The notes: a model not told the origin generated them from the sequence alone. A stretch of DNA of 64,000 bases from Bosea sp. Tri-49 (GCF_003952665.1 NZ_CP017946.1:4669001-4733000), one strand, 5' to 3'. Counted from the stretch's first letter, positions 37,454 to 47,046 are shown. Numbers and translations: made by a program.

Positions 37454-38178
37454 CGAAGCGGGGCATAGCGAAGGGTGGCAAGGCGGTCTATGGCGCGCCG
37501 CTTGGCGTGCTGATGCTGGAGGCGCGCTTTCCGCGCATCCTCGGCGACATGGGCAATGCCGCGACCTGGCCCTTCCCGGTGCTCTATCGCGTGGTTTCGG
37601 GCGCGAGCCCGGAGAAGGTGGTGCTGAAGGGCGCGGCCGGGCTGCTCCCAGACTTCATCGCGGCGGCGCAGGAGCTGGTCCGGCTCGGCGCCGAGGCGAT
37701 CACCACCAATTGCGGTTTCCTCTCGCTGTTTCAGCAGGAGCTCGCGGCTGCCGTTGGCGTGCCGGTCGCGACCTCCTCGCTGATGCAGGTGCCCTGGGTG
37801 CAGGCGACCTTGCCGCCCGGCAAGCGCGTCGGCCTCGTCACCGTCTCGGCCGCGACGCTGACGCCGCAGCACCTGACGGCGGTCGGCGTTCCCGCCGACA
37901 TGCCGGTGACCGGCACCGAGAACGGCCGTGAATTCTTTCGCGTGCTGATCAAGGCCGAGAAGGAGGAGATGGACATCGATCTTGCCGAGCAGGACGTGGT
38001 CGAAGCGGCCCTGCGGCTGGTCGAGAAACACCCCGAGGTCGGCGCCATCGTGCTCGAATGCACCAACATGCCGCCCTATGCGGCGGCGGTGCAGGCGGCG
38101 ACGGGGCTGCCGGTCTACGACATCTATTCGATGATCACCTGGTTCCATGCGGGCTTAAGGCCGCGCGACTTCCGGTAG
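37450..38178 (+). CDS. aspartate/glutamate racemase family protein
   Basis: A 242-residue member of the Asp/Glu/hydantoin racemase superfamily. Both catalytic cysteines are in context: C88 in AITTNCGF and C204 in VLECTNMPPYA, the two-base mechanism of PLP-independent racemases. The start overlaps the dehydratase stop (ATGA), so the two are coupled and probably work on the same small amino or hydroxy acid. Substrate unknown: aspartate, hydroxyaspartate, glutamate or a maleate-type compound are possible. Confidence 0.85.
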   Translation: MTKRGIAKGGKAVYGAPLGVLMLEARFPRILGDMGNAATWPFPVLYRVVSGASPEKVVLKGAAGLLPDFIAAAQELVRLGAEAITTNCGFLSLFQQELAAAVGVPVATSSLMQVPWVQATLPPGKRVGLVTVSAATLTPQHLTAVGVPADMPVTGTENGREFFRVLIKAEKEEMDIDLAEQDVVEAALRLVEKHPEVGAIVLECTNMPPYAAAVQAATGLPVYDIYSMITWFHAGLRPRDFR

Positions 38179-38253
38179 TCATCGACTTCGGGGCAGCTTT
38201 ACGGCGAGCCTCGCCGCGGCGCACAATGAAGGCCCGCCGCGAGAGCTAAGCCG

Positions 38254-39315
38254 ATGTCCGACACGCCCAGCAAGACCAATCCCGGCCGCTTCTTCGAGGA
38301 TTTCCGGCTCGGCGAGACGATTGTGCATGCGACGCCGCGCACGGTGACCGCCGGCGACGTCTCGCTCTACACCGCACTCTATGGGCCGCGCTTCGCCGTG
38401 CAGTCCTCAGATGCCTTCGCCAAGGCGGTCGGCTATCCGGCGGCTCCGGTCGACGATCTGCTCGTCTTCCACATCGTCTTCGGCAAGACGGTGCCGGACA
38501 TCTCGCTCAATGCGGTCGCCAATCTCGGCTATGCTGATGGGCGCTTCCTCAAACCGGTCTTCCCCGGCGACACACTCTCGACGACGTCCGAGGTGATCGG
38601 ACTGAAGCAGACCTCGGGCGGCGATGCCGGCATCGTCTATGTCCGCTCGATCGGCCGCAATCAGAACGCCGAGATCGTGCTGAGCTATGCCCGCTGGGTG
38701 CTGGTGCGCAAGCGCCAGCCAGGCACTCCCGCCGCCTTCGAGCTGGTGCCGGAATTGCCGAAGAGCGTCGCCCCGGAGGCGCTCGGTGAAGGCTGCCCGC
38801 CGCTGCATCTGGCAGCCTATGACGACGCACTCGCCGGCTCGCCCTTCCGCTGGGGCGACTACCGGGCGGGCGAGCGCATCGACCATGTCGACGGCATGAC
38901 CGTCGAGGAGGCGGAGCACCAGATTGCCACCCGGCTCTACCAGAACACCGCCAAGGTGCATTTCGACGGTTATGGCGCGCGCGAGACCCGCTTCGGCAAG
39001 CGCTTGATCTATGGCGGCCACGTCATCAGTCTGGCGCGGGCCCTGTCCTTCAATGGGCTCGGCAACGCCTTCCATATCGCTGCGATCAATGCCGGGCGCC
39101 ATGTCTCGCCGCTGTTCGCCGGCGATACCGTCTTCGCCTGGAGCGAAGTGCTCGAGGCAGCCGAACTGCCGGGCCGCGAGGATGTCGGGGCGCTGCGCCT
39201 GCGCCTCGTCGCGACCAAGAACCTGCCCTGCAACGAGCACCCGCTCAAGCATGGCGACCAGTATGCCGACGGCGTGATCCTCGACTTCGACTACTGGGCG
39301 CTGCTGCCGCGCTGA
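38254..39315 (+). CDS. probable mesaconyl-CoA hydratase (double MaoC-type hot-dog)
   Basis: A 353-residue protein with two MaoC-like hot-dog halves. The first has GRFFEDFRLGETIVHATPRTVTAGDVSLYTALYG and the second the RLIYGGHVISLARALSFNGLGNAFHIAAINAGRHVSPLFAGDT block, which corresponds to the active enoyl-hydratase motif. Size and order match mesaconyl-CoA hydratase of the ethylmalonyl-CoA pathway (about 340 residues), which hydrates mesaconyl-CoA to beta-methylmalyl-CoA. The CitE-type enzyme upstream would act on that product. It is 75 bases after the racemase gene. Confidence 0.8.
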   Translation: MSDTPSKTNPGRFFEDFRLGETIVHATPRTVTAGDVSLYTALYGPRFAVQSSDAFAKAVGYPAAPVDDLLVFHIVFGKTVPDISLNAVANLGYADGRFLKPVFPGDTLSTTSEVIGLKQTSGGDAGIVYVRSIGRNQNAEIVLSYARWVLVRKRQPGTPAAFELVPELPKSVAPEALGEGCPPLHLAAYDDALAGSPFRWGDYRAGERIDHVDGMTVEEAEHQIATRLYQNTAKVHFDGYGARETRFGKRLIYGGHVISLARALSFNGLGNAFHIAAINAGRHVSPLFAGDTVFAWSEVLEAAELPGREDVGALRLRLVATKNLPCNEHPLKHGDQYADGVILDFDYWALLPR

Positions 39316-39330
39316 CGCCGAGGGGAAACC

Positions 39331-39663
39331 TTACTGAGTGCCTTCGCCTGTCTTTTTGACGCTGACCTTGCCCTTGCCGTCGACCGTCGCCTCGTAGGTC
39401 AAGAGGTCGATGCGCTCCTCCTGCGAGATCGAGACGGTGAAGGAGGTCGTTGAATTCTGCTTGATCGCGCTGATCCCGCCGCCGCCGACCTGCTTATAGG
39501 TGCGGCTGATATCGGCGAGGATCGCCTCGATGATGCATTTGGAGCGTTCGATCGCGTTCATCTGGCAGCGCTTTCCTGTGGCGTGGGCGGGGCCGAGCAG
39601 GCCGGCCATTCCGCTCAGAACGAGAATGAGCATCGAAAGGTTTCGTGAGGTGGTTCGTGGCAT
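39331..39663 (-). CDS. small exported protein of unknown function
   Basis: A 110-residue protein from MPRTTSRNLSMLILVLSGMAGLLG, with a signal peptide ending near GPAHA. The mature part is charged, with cysteines in KRCQMNAIERSKC that may form a disulfide. No family is recognised. The C-terminal half (TTSFTVSISQEERIDLLTYEATVDGKGKVSVKKTG) looks like a small beta-sheet domain. It converges on the hydratase gene and precedes, in the same strand, no obvious partner except the metalloprotease gene just upstream (25-base gap). Confidence 0.65.
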   Translation of the reverse strand: MPRTTSRNLSMLILVLSGMAGLLGPAHATGKRCQMNAIERSKCIIEAILADISRTYKQVGGGGISAIKQNSTTSFTVSISQEERIDLLTYEATVDGKGKVSVKKTGEGTQ

Positions 39664-39688
39664 GGCGGTCCAGCCGGGTTGAGTAAGC

Positions 39689-40525
39689 TTACTTGCGCAA
39701 GGGCCGGTGCGTGAGCATGGCATTGCTGGCGACCTCGGCGGGAATGCGCGGATAGATGCGCTGCATCTTGGCCTCCCAATCGGTCGCCGTCAGCACATTG
39801 CCCTTGCCGGAGAGCGCGACCATCGCCTTGCGCCAGGGCATGGCGTGGCTCAGGCGCAGCTGCATGCCCTGGCCCATGACGGAATACTTGTCGACGTCGG
39901 CGACGCCGTAGCAATTCGAGGCGTTGGTATCGCCGCCTGGCGGGCAATGCGCCTTGCCGATGTCGACATGGCCCAGCCCGAGCAGATGGCCGACCTCGTG
40001 GACATGAGCGCGCTGCATGATCGCCTTGCCCTTGCTGTTGGTGCCCTTCTGCACCGAGTTGGTGTCGAGGCTGTCATAGAGCTTGGCATGCGAGCCGAAC
40101 CAGGTCTCGCTCTTGTGCAGCCGGACCACGTCAATGACGTGATGGTGGCCGCCGAGCGCGATGTCGCGATCCTCGATCTTCAGCAGGCACCAGATGTTGG
40201 GGCGGTATTTCGTGCCGTTCTTTTCGAGTTCGTAGACCGGGAAATTGTTGGACAGCCAGAACTTGCCGTTCCAGAAGCGAGCTGCGGTGTCGACAAAATT
40301 CTTCCGCCACAGATTCCAGCTGCCGACCGTCCATTTGACGATCTTGCGGGTCGGCGCGGTGGCGCGGCCATAGTCGTGGTAGGTGCCGTCGGCCGCTCCG
40401 CCGGCGGGATTGATCTGCCGGAAGCCGAGTTTGAGCGTCAGGGTCAACTCAGCATTGTTGTAGGGATCGCAAGTGTCGGTATTCAGTTCGGTGTCGAACT
40501 GTGGAAGGCTTATACCCAGTTTCAT
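39689..40525 (-). CDS. metzincin-type zinc metalloprotease
   Basis: A 278-residue protein from MKLGISLPQFDTELNTD. It carries the metzincin zinc signature HEVGHLLGLGH (H176, E177, H180, G183, H186) and a Met-turn candidate at M217 in KYSVMGQG, the arrangement of matrixin-like and related families. No signal peptide or membrane segment is visible from this start; the longer upstream frame is not protein-like. A cysteine pair in HCPPGG and NCYG lies between zinc site and Met-turn. Prokaryotic metzincins are sparse and this one matches no named family I can identify. With the small exported protein downstream it forms an accessory pair of lower GC than its neighbours by eye. Confidence 0.75.
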   Translation of the reverse strand: MKLGISLPQFDTELNTDTCDPYNNAELTLTLKLGFRQINPAGGAADGTYHDYGRATAPTRKIVKWTVGSWNLWRKNFVDTAARFWNGKFWLSNNFPVYELEKNGTKYRPNIWCLLKIEDRDIALGGHHHVIDVVRLHKSETWFGSHAKLYDSLDTNSVQKGTNSKGKAIMQRAHVHEVGHLLGLGHVDIGKAHCPPGGDTNASNCYGVADVDKYSVMGQGMQLRLSHAMPWRKAMVALSGKGNVLTATDWEAKMQRIYPRIPAEVASNAMLTHRPLRK

Positions 40526-40637
40526 GGATGGTCCTCGCCCTGTGCGATACGGTCCTGAGGAAGGTGGCGAGCTGCGCTTGTCCGGCTTTAGGTGCTTTTC
40601 GCCGGCAGGCCTCCGGGCTGGTCGAGGATCAGGTAAA

Positions 40638-40661
40638 GTTACAGATTTGATTTTCTGTAAC
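40638..40661. promoter_or_regulatory. AT-rich inverted repeat upstream of the metzincin gene and sdhC
   Basis: Perfect 8-bp arms GTTACAGA and TCTGTAAC, spaced by eight bases of AT-rich sequence, in the divergent gap between the metalloprotease (start 40525) and sdhC (start 40778). It stands out in a GC-rich genome and looks like a dimeric-regulator operator. Which gene it controls is unknown. Confidence 0.55.
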
Positions 40662-40777
40662 CGACCATTCGCTTGCCGCATTGCAGCACGAGGATGGTTT
40701 CGTTAGACAGCCATTCACTCTAGAACGATACCAAGCGATCTTCGCTTCGTGAGCTTGAAGGGTCGGGAGTTTCGAAC

Positions 40778-41170
40778 TTGGCCGAGTCCAGACCGGCGGC
40801 GCGCCCGCTTTCTCCGCATCTGCAGATCTACCGCTGGTCCTGGACCATGGCGGCGTCGATCGCCCACCGCGCCACCGGCGTGGCTCTCTATGGCGGCACC
40901 CTGCTGATCGCGCTCTGGCTGATCGCGGCCGCGTCCGGCCCAGCCGCCTACGAAACTGCGCAGTGGATCGCGGGCTCGATCCTCGGCCGCCTCGTTCTGT
41001 TCGGCTACACCTTCGTGCTGCTGCATCATATGGTCGGCGGGCTCCGCCATTTCGTCTGGGATCTCGGCTACGGCTTCGACCCGCAGACCCGTATGAACCT
41101 GGCCAAGTACAACCTCGTCGCCTCCGGCGTGCTCACTGTGCTGGTCTGGCTCGTCGTCCTGACGCGCTGA
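40778..41170 (+). CDS. sdhC: succinate dehydrogenase cytochrome b556 subunit
   Basis: A 130-residue membrane anchor with three helices. It has the SdhC motif RPLSPHLQIYRWSWTMAASIAHRATGVAL and the heme-b histidine region LHHMVGGLRHFVWD. The start is TTG, supported by GGGAG eight bases upstream and by family N-termini; no ATG fits. It begins the sdhCDAB operon and anchors the SdhAB dimer to the inner membrane, forming the ubiquinone site. Confidence 0.95.
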   Translation: MAESRPAARPLSPHLQIYRWSWTMAASIAHRATGVALYGGTLLIALWLIAAASGPAAYETAQWIAGSILGRLVLFGYTFVLLHHMVGGLRHFVWDLGYGFDPQTRMNLAKYNLVASGVLTVLVWLVVLTR

Positions 41171-41181
41171 GGAACACGAAG

Positions 41182-41574
41182 ATGCTCTCCAACTCCTCGA
41201 TGCGCACCCCGCTCGGCCGCGTCCGCGGCCTTGGTTCGGCGAAGTCCGGCACCGGCCATTTCTGGCTGCAGCGCGTCACGGGTGTCGCCAACGTCATCCT
41301 GACGCTCGCCTTCCTGTGCGTCGTCATCTCGCTGATCGGCAAGCCCTACGGCGCCGCCATCGCGACGCTGTCGAACCCGATCGTCGCCATCCTGATGCTT
41401 CTCTTCGTCATCTCCGGCGCGGTCCATATGCGCCTCGGCATGCAGGTCGTCATCGAGGACTACGTCCATCATGAGGGGCTGAAGCTCGTCGCCGTGATGG
41501 CCAACACCTTCTTTGCGATCGCCGTCGGCGCCGCCTGCGCCTTCGCGCTCCTGAAGATCTCGTTCGGAGGCTGA
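41182..41574 (+). CDS. sdhD: succinate dehydrogenase hydrophobic anchor subunit
   Basis: A 130-residue membrane protein starting [34 protein letters not shown]; the RVTG segment and three helices are typical of alphaproteobacterial SdhD. A conserved histidine lies in [21 protein letters not shown], near the heme and quinone sites. An alternative start is the Met of MRTPLG six codons later. It is 11 bases after sdhC and two bases before sdhA. Confidence 0.94.
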   Translation: MLSNSSMRTPLGRVRGLGSAKSGTGHFWLQRVTGVANVILTLAFLCVVISLIGKPYGAAIATLSNPIVAILMLLFVISGAVHMRLGMQVVIEDYVHHEGLKLVAVMANTFFAIAVGAACAFALLKISFGG

Positions 41575-41576
41575 TC

Positions 41577-43409
41577 ATGGCGATCACCCGCGCCCGCCCC
41601 GTCCCGGCCTATACCGGCCAGGTCTACGCCATCACCGATCATACTTTCGACGTCGTCGTCGTCGGCGCCGGCGGCGCGGGCTTGCGCGCCACGGTCGGCT
41701 GCTCGCAGGCCGGCCTGCGTACCGCCTGCATCTCCAAGGTCTTCCCGACCCGCTCGCACACCGTCGCGGCCCAGGGCGGCGTCGCCGCCTCGCTCGGCAA
41801 TATGGGCAAGGACACCTGGCAGTGGCACATGTACGACACCGTCAAGGGGTCGGACTGGCTCGGCGACCAGGACGCGATCGAGTATCTCGTGCGCAACGCG
41901 CCCGCCGCCGTCTACGAGCTCGAGCACTGGGGCGTGCCGTTCTCGCGCACCGAGAGCGGCAAGATCTACCAGCGCCCCTTCGGCGGCATGACCACCGATT
42001 TCGGCAACGGCCCGCCGGCCCAGCGCACCTGCGCCGCCGCCGACCGTACCGGCCACGCCATGCTGCACACGCTCTATGGCCAGGCGCTGCGCTACAACAC
42101 CGAGTTCTTCATCGAGTACTTCGCCATCGACCTGATCATGGACGAGGACGGGCATTGCCGCGGCGTGCTCGCGCTCAAGCTCGATGACGGCACGCTGCAC
42201 CGCTTCCGCTCGCAGCAGACGATCCTGGCGACCGGCGGCTATGGCCGCGCCTATTTCTCGGCGACCTCGGCCCATACCTGCACCGGCGACGGCGGCGGCA
42301 TGGTGCTGCGCGCCGGCCTGCCGATGCAGGACATGGAGTTCGTGCAATTCCACCCGACCGGCATTTACGGCTCGGGCTGCCTGATCACCGAGGGCGCGCG
42401 CGGTGAGGGCGGCTATCTCACCAATTCCGAGGGCGAGCGCTTCATGGAGCGCTATGCGCCCAGCGCCAAGGACCTCGCCTCGCGCGACGTCGTCTCACGC
42501 TCGATGACGATGGAGGTCCGGGCCGGCCGCGGCGTCGGCAAGGACAAGGACCACATCTACCTGCACCTCGACCATCTCGACCCGAAGATCCTGCACGAGC
42601 GCCTGCCCGGCATTTCGGAGAGCGCCAAGATCTTCGCCGGCGTCGACGTCACCCGCGAGCCGATCCCGGTGATTCCGACGGTGCATTACAACATGGGCGG
42701 CATCCCCACGAACTTCCACGGTGAGGTGCTGACCAAGGTCGACGGCGATCCGGACCGGGTCGTGCCAGGCCTGATGGCGATCGGTGAAGCCGCCTGCGTC
42801 TCCGTGCACGGCGCCAACCGCCTCGGCTCAAACTCGCTGATCGACCTCGTCGTCTTCGGCCGTGCGGCGGGCCTGCGCTGCGCCGAGACCGTCAGGGCCG
42901 GCGAGAAGCAGCCGGAGCTGCCGGCGAACTCGGCCGATCTCTCGCTCACCCGCCTCGACAAGTACCGCAACGCCAAGGGCGGCACGCCGACGGCGGTGCT
43001 GCGCGACAAGATGCAGCGGATCATGCAGGCCAACTGCGCGGTCTACCGCACCGGCGAGACGCTGGAAGAGGGCCACAAGCTGATCCACGAGGTCTGGGGC
43101 GGCATCACCGACATCGGCACCACCGATCGCTCGCTGATCTGGAACTCGGACCTGATCGAGACGCTGGAGTTCGAGAACCTGATCACCCAGGCGGTCGTCA
43201 CCATGGACTCGGCCCTGCAGCGTCCGGAGAGCCGTGGCGCCCATGCCCGCGAGGACTATCCGGACCGCGACGACAAGGACTGGATGAAGCACACGCTCGC
43301 CTGGATCGATGACGAGAAGCGCACGGTCACGCTCGATGACCGTCCGGTGCACACCTACACGCTCTCGAACGACATCGAATACATCAAGCCGAAGGCGCGG
43401 GTGTACTGA
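41577..43409 (+). CDS. sdhA: succinate dehydrogenase flavoprotein subunit
   Basis: A 610-residue flavoprotein. N-terminal Rossmann fold [23 protein letters not shown]; the covalent-FAD histidine lies in SHTVAAQGG; catalytic region includes [22 protein letters not shown]-terminal [20 protein letters not shown] is conserved. It oxidises succinate to fumarate in the TCA cycle. Full length and intact, second-to-last gene of sdhCDAB. Confidence 0.98.
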   Translation: MAITRARPVPAYTGQVYAITDHTFDVVVVGAGGAGLRATVGCSQAGLRTACISKVFPTRSHTVAAQGGVAASLGNMGKDTWQWHMYDTVKGSDWLGDQDAIEYLVRNAPAAVYELEHWGVPFSRTESGKIYQRPFGGMTTDFGNGPPAQRTCAAADRTGHAMLHTLYGQALRYNTEFFIEYFAIDLIMDEDGHCRGVLALKLDDGTLHRFRSQQTILATGGYGRAYFSATSAHTCTGDGGGMVLRAGLPMQDMEFVQFHPTGIYGSGCLITEGARGEGGYLTNSEGERFMERYAPSAKDLASRDVVSRSMTMEVRAGRGVGKDKDHIYLHLDHLDPKILHERLPGISESAKIFAGVDVTREPIPVIPTVHYNMGGIPTNFHGEVLTKVDGDPDRVVPGLMAIGEAACVSVHGANRLGSNSLIDLVVFGRAAGLRCAETVRAGEKQPELPANSADLSLTRLDKYRNAKGGTPTAVLRDKMQRIMQANCAVYRTGETLEEGHKLIHEVWGGITDIGTTDRSLIWNSDLIETLEFENLITQAVVTMDSALQRPESRGAHAREDYPDRDDKDWMKHTLAWIDDEKRTVTLDDRPVHTYTLSNDIEYIKPKARVY

Positions 43410-43423
43410 GGACGATCTGACAG

Positions 43424-44209
43424 ATGGCCGAATTCACTCTTCCGCAGAACTCCCGCCTTACCGAGGGCAAGGCCTGGCCGAAGCCGGCTGCCGCCAAGAA
43501 GGTCACCGAGTTCAAGATCTATCGCTGGAATCCCGACGACACCGCCAACCCGCGCACCGACACCTATTATGTCGACCGCGAGGATTGCGGGCCGATGGTG
43601 CTCGACGCCCTGATCTGGATCAAGAACAAGGTCGACCCGACGCTGACCTTCCGGCGTTCCTGCCGCGAGGGCATTTGCGGTTCCTGCGCCATGAACATGG
43701 ACGGCAAGAACGGCCTCGCCTGCACCACCGGCATCGACGAGTGCGGGGCCAAGGGCAAGGTCGCGATCTACCCGCTGCCGCATATGCCGGTGGTCAAGGA
43801 CCTGGTTCCGGACCTGACCCGCTTCTACGCCCAGCACGCCTCGATCGAACCCTGGCTCAAGACGACGACGCCGGCGCCGGAAAAGGAGTGGTCGCAGGCC
43901 AAGGAGGACCGTGAAAAGCTCGACGGCCTCTATGAGTGCATCCTGTGCGCCTGCTGCTCGACCTCCTGCCCGAGCTATTGGTGGAACGGCGATCGCTATC
44001 TCGGCCCTGCGGCGCTGCTGCAGGCCTATCGCTGGCTGATCGACAGCCGCGACGAAGCCACCGGTGAGCGCCTCGATGATCTCGAGGACCCGTTCCGGCT
44101 CTATCGCTGCCACACGATCATGAACTGCGCCAATGCCTGCCCGAAGGGCCTCAACCCGGCCAAGGCGATCGCGGAAGTGAAGAAGATGATGGTGACCCGC
44201 CAGGTCTGA
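43424..44209 (+). CDS. sdhB: succinate dehydrogenase iron-sulfur subunit
   Basis: A 261-residue subunit with the 2Fe-2S motif [13 protein letters not shown]...GLAC and two C-terminal cluster motifs, [12 protein letters not shown] and [14 protein letters not shown], for the 4Fe-4S and 3Fe-4S centres. It passes electrons from SdhA to the membrane quinone site. It follows sdhA by 14 bases. Confidence 0.98.
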   Translation: MAEFTLPQNSRLTEGKAWPKPAAAKKVTEFKIYRWNPDDTANPRTDTYYVDREDCGPMVLDALIWIKNKVDPTLTFRRSCREGICGSCAMNMDGKNGLACTTGIDECGAKGKVAIYPLPHMPVVKDLVPDLTRFYAQHASIEPWLKTTTPAPEKEWSQAKEDREKLDGLYECILCACCSTSCPSYWWNGDRYLGPAALLQAYRWLIDSRDEATGERLDDLEDPFRLYRCHTIMNCANACPKGLNPAKAIAEVKKMMVTRQV

Positions 44210-44231
44210 GGCGGTCTGAATCTACTGGCGC

Positions 44232-44251
44232 GGCCGTCTGACGTGACGGCC
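44232..44251 (+). terminator. possible terminator hairpin after sdhCDAB
   Basis: A perfect 7-bp stem GGCCGTC / GACGGCC with a six-base loop, 22 bases after the sdhB stop. The following sequence is not a T-run, so termination strength is uncertain. The rest of the gap to creD (to 44376) shows no other gene. Confidence 0.45.
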
Positions 44252-44376
44252 TGCGCTTCCGGCGGCTTTCCGCAATTCCGCCGCCGATTCCGCCGTTTTC
44301 GGCCCTCAATCGATCACGCCCGCGACAAGACGCCGCGCTCTCCTGCTGACGCTAAGTCACTGCATGAGGGCGAATC

Positions 44377-45798
44377 ATGTCGCAAGAGCAAGAGCACCAG
44401 AACGAGAGCAAGCCTGAACCTCCGGCCTTTCCCGCCGGCATCAACCCGAGGCGGTTCGGGCGCAGTCCCGGCCTGAAATTCTTCGTCATCGGCTTTCTGG
44501 CATTGCTGCTGCTGATCCCGTTGATGTTCGTCTCCGGGCTGCGCAGCGAGCGCTCGGCAACCGCCAGTCAGGCGGCGCGCGAGATCGGCGAGGCCTGGGG
44601 CCGCGAGCAGATCGTCGGCGGGCCGGTGCTGATGGTGCCCTATCTAGTGCCGCCCAAGATCGCCAATGCCGCGCCGACGCGCGAGGTCGCGGTCTTCCTG
44701 CCGGACGACCTCCAGGCCAGCTCGGAAGCGCAGACCGAAATCCGGCGCCGCTCGATCTTCGACGTGCCGGTCTATCGCGGCAAGGTCACGCTGAACGCGC
44801 GCTTCCTGCCACCCGATTTCAAGGCGATCACCTCGGATACGGTACAGCCGCTCTGGAACGAGGCGGTGCTGGCCGTCGGGGTCGCCGATGTCCGCGGCTT
44901 GAAGAACCGCGCCACGGCTCAGATCCGTGATGGCGCAGTAATCGAGTTCGAGCCGACCTTCGGCGCCGGCATCCGCGAAGGCAACGGCATTCATGCCGCC
45001 TTGCGCGAGGTCGACCTGACCAAGCCACTCTCGGTCCAGGTCGCGCTCGATCTCAATGGCTCGCGCAGCTTGTCGATCGTGCCGCTGGCCAAGAACAGCG
45101 CGATCCGGATGAGCTCCAACTGGCAGCATCCGAGTTTTTCCGGCGCGCATCTGCCGGATGACCGGGTGATTGACGCCAACGGCTTTTCGGCCTCATGGCG
45201 GGTCTCGCATCTGGCGCGCAACCTGCCGCTGGCCTTCAGCCATGACAACCGGCGCACCGATGCGACCTTCCTCGCCGGCAGCGTCGGCGCGCGCTTCTAC
45301 CAGCCTGTCGATCTCTACCAGCTGGTCGATCGCGCCATCAAATACGCGATCCTGTTCGTCGGGGCGGTCTTCCTCGCCGTGTTCGGGCTGGAGCTGGTGG
45401 CGCGCGATAACCTCCATGCCGTGCAGTACACGCTCGTCGGCTTCGCGCTGGTGCTGTTCTACGTGCTGCTGCTGTCGCTGGCGGAGCATCTCGGCTTCCT
45501 GACCGCCTATCTCGTCGCGGCAGCTGCGACGACGGCGCTGATCGCGCTCTATATCGGCCTCGTCCTGCGCAGTTTCGCACGCGGCGCGGTGCTTGGCCTG
45601 ATCCTGACCACCGGCTACGGACTGGTCTACGCCCTACTGAAATCGGAGGATTTCGCCCTGCTCGCGGGGGCCATCGGCGCCTTCGTCGCGCTGGCGACGC
45701 TGATGCTGGCGACCGCTAGGGTCAACTGGTCAGGCCTTGGTGACAGCGTGGCGAAAACTGTCACCAGCGATCCGGCGCGGCCGACTGCGCCGGTATGA
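44377..45798 (+). CDS. creD: inner-membrane protein CreD family
   Basis: A 473-residue CreD-like protein. One N-terminal helix (GLKFFVIGFLALLLLIPLMFVSGL) is followed by a large periplasmic region with REQIVGGPVLMVPY and RSIFDVPVYRG, and a C-terminal bundle of about five helices. CreD is induced by the CreBC system in Escherichia coli and is linked to envelope stress and beta-lactam responses in some bacteria; its activity is unknown. No creB or creC is adjacent, so regulation here is undetermined. It converges on the oxidase gene with three bases between. Confidence 0.9.
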   Translation: MSQEQEHQNESKPEPPAFPAGINPRRFGRSPGLKFFVIGFLALLLLIPLMFVSGLRSERSATASQAAREIGEAWGREQIVGGPVLMVPYLVPPKIANAAPTREVAVFLPDDLQASSEAQTEIRRRSIFDVPVYRGKVTLNARFLPPDFKAITSDTVQPLWNEAVLAVGVADVRGLKNRATAQIRDGAVIEFEPTFGAGIREGNGIHAALREVDLTKPLSVQVALDLNGSRSLSIVPLAKNSAIRMSSNWQHPSFSGAHLPDDRVIDANGFSASWRVSHLARNLPLAFSHDNRRTDATFLAGSVGARFYQPVDLYQLVDRAIKYAILFVGAVFLAVFGLELVARDNLHAVQYTLVGFALVLFYVLLLSLAEHLGFLTAYLVAAAATTALIALYIGLVLRSFARGAVLGLILTTGYGLVYALLKSEDFALLAGAIGAFVALATLMLATARVNWSGLGDSVAKTVTSDPARPTAPV

Positions 45799-45801
45799 CA
45801 C

Positions 45802-47046
45802 CTAAGACAGGTAGCGACCCGGCGCGAAAGGCGCCGGGTCGGCCGGAGCCGCTTCGCCGCAGACCAGCGCGGCGAGGATCTCCCCCGTCACGGGCCCGGT
45901 CGAGAAGCCGATATGCTGGTTGCCGAAGGCGAGCCAGAGACCGGGATTGCGCGGCGCCTCGCCGATCATCGGCAAGGAGTCCGGCAGGGTCGGGCGCGAG
46001 CCGCGCCAGGTCGTGTCCTCGGCTGGCTCGGTGAGCGGAAAGGCCTCGCGGGCCCGCGGCAGCACCTGCTCGATCTGGGCGTGGTCGTCGGGCGCGTCGC
46101 GATGGGCGAGCTCGACGCCGCTGGTCAGGCGCAGGCCCAATTCCATCGGCGCCAGCATGTAGGCGGCTTCGACGTCATAGATCGGACGGTTCAGGAAGCG
46201 CCCCTGCGCCGGCTTGTAATGGCGGTGATAGCCGCGCTCGACATTGAGCGGCACCTTGAGCCCGAGCGGCCGCAGCAGGTCGGCGCTCCAGGGACCGAGC
46301 GCGACGACTGCCAGATCGGCGTCGTAATGCGTGTTTTTGCCGGTGACGCGCCAGCCATCGCCCTGCTGCGACAGGCCCGTGACCTCATCGCGCAGGACCG
46401 TGCCGCCACGGGCGGCGAACAGCGCGGCATAGGCCTCAACCACCGCGCCCGGCCAATCGACCGAAGCGCTGTCCTTGTGGTGCAGGGCCGCCGAGAAGAT
46501 CGGGTTCAGGCTGGGCTCCAGCGCTGAGAGGGCCTGGCGGTCGAGCGCCTCGACGCGGACGCCGTGATCTTCGAGGAAGGTTCGGCGCGCTTCGGCGGCG
46601 GCCCCGCCGGCCTCGCTGCGCCAGAGCTCGAGGAAGCCGGTGTCGCGCAAGCGCCAGGCAATCCCGGCTTCGGTCATCAAGCGCTTGTGCAGGGGCAAGG
46701 CGGGCGCGGTCAGGCTTTGCAGCGCCGCGACGCGGTGGCTGAGCCGCTCCGGCCTGGCCTCGTTGAGGAAGCCGAGGATCCAGCCGGGGTTACCAAGGAG
46801 ATGGCCGAGCCGATAGCGCACCGCCGCATGCCGGTTGCTCAGGTATTTCGGCAGGTTCTTCCACAGGCCGGGATTGTTGAGCGGCATGATCGAGGAGCGG
46901 CTGATCACCCCGGCATTGCCGTAGGAGGTCTCGCGGCCGGGCTCGCGCCGGTCGATCAGCGTCACCTTGAGCCCACGCTTCTGCAGGGCAAGCGCACAGG
47001 AGACGCCGACCATGCCGGCGCCGAGGACGATGACACTGCGGCTCAC
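45802..47046 (-). CDS. FAD-dependent amino-acid oxidoreductase, DadA-like
   Basis: A 414-residue DAO-family flavoprotein. The dinucleotide fold VIVLGAGMVGVSCALALQKRGLKVTLIDR opens the chain directly after a GTG start, which overlaps the amidotransferase stop as GTGA; the longer upstream frame is a shadow. C-terminal GNQHIGFSTGPVTGEILAALV is the usual FAD-binding end. It resembles D-amino-acid dehydrogenases feeding electrons to the respiratory chain. Substrate not predictable. Confidence 0.88.
   Translation of the reverse strand: MSRSVIVLGAGMVGVSCALALQKRGLKVTLIDRREPGRETSYGNAGVISRSSIMPLNNPGLWKNLPKYLSNRHAAVRYRLGHLLGNPGWILGFLNEARPERLSHRVAALQSLTAPALPLHKRLMTEAGIAWRLRDTGFLELWRSEAGGAAAEARRTFLEDHGVRVEALDRQALSALEPSLNPIFSAALHHKDSASVDWPGAVVEAYAALFAARGGTVLRDEVTGLSQQGDGWRVTGKNTHYDADLAVVALGPWSADLLRPLGLKVPLNVERGYHRHYKPAQGRFLNRPIYDVEAAYMLAPMELGLRLTSGVELAHRDAPDDHAQIEQVLPRAREAFPLTEPAEDTTWRGSRPTLPDSLPMIGEAPRNPGLWLAFGNQHIGFSTGPVTGEILAALVCGEAAPADPAPFAPGRYLS

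Noticed and set aside
44243..44476. Small plus-strand frame before creD
   Set aside because: Arg/Ser-rich with no family features and overlapping the creD start in another frame.
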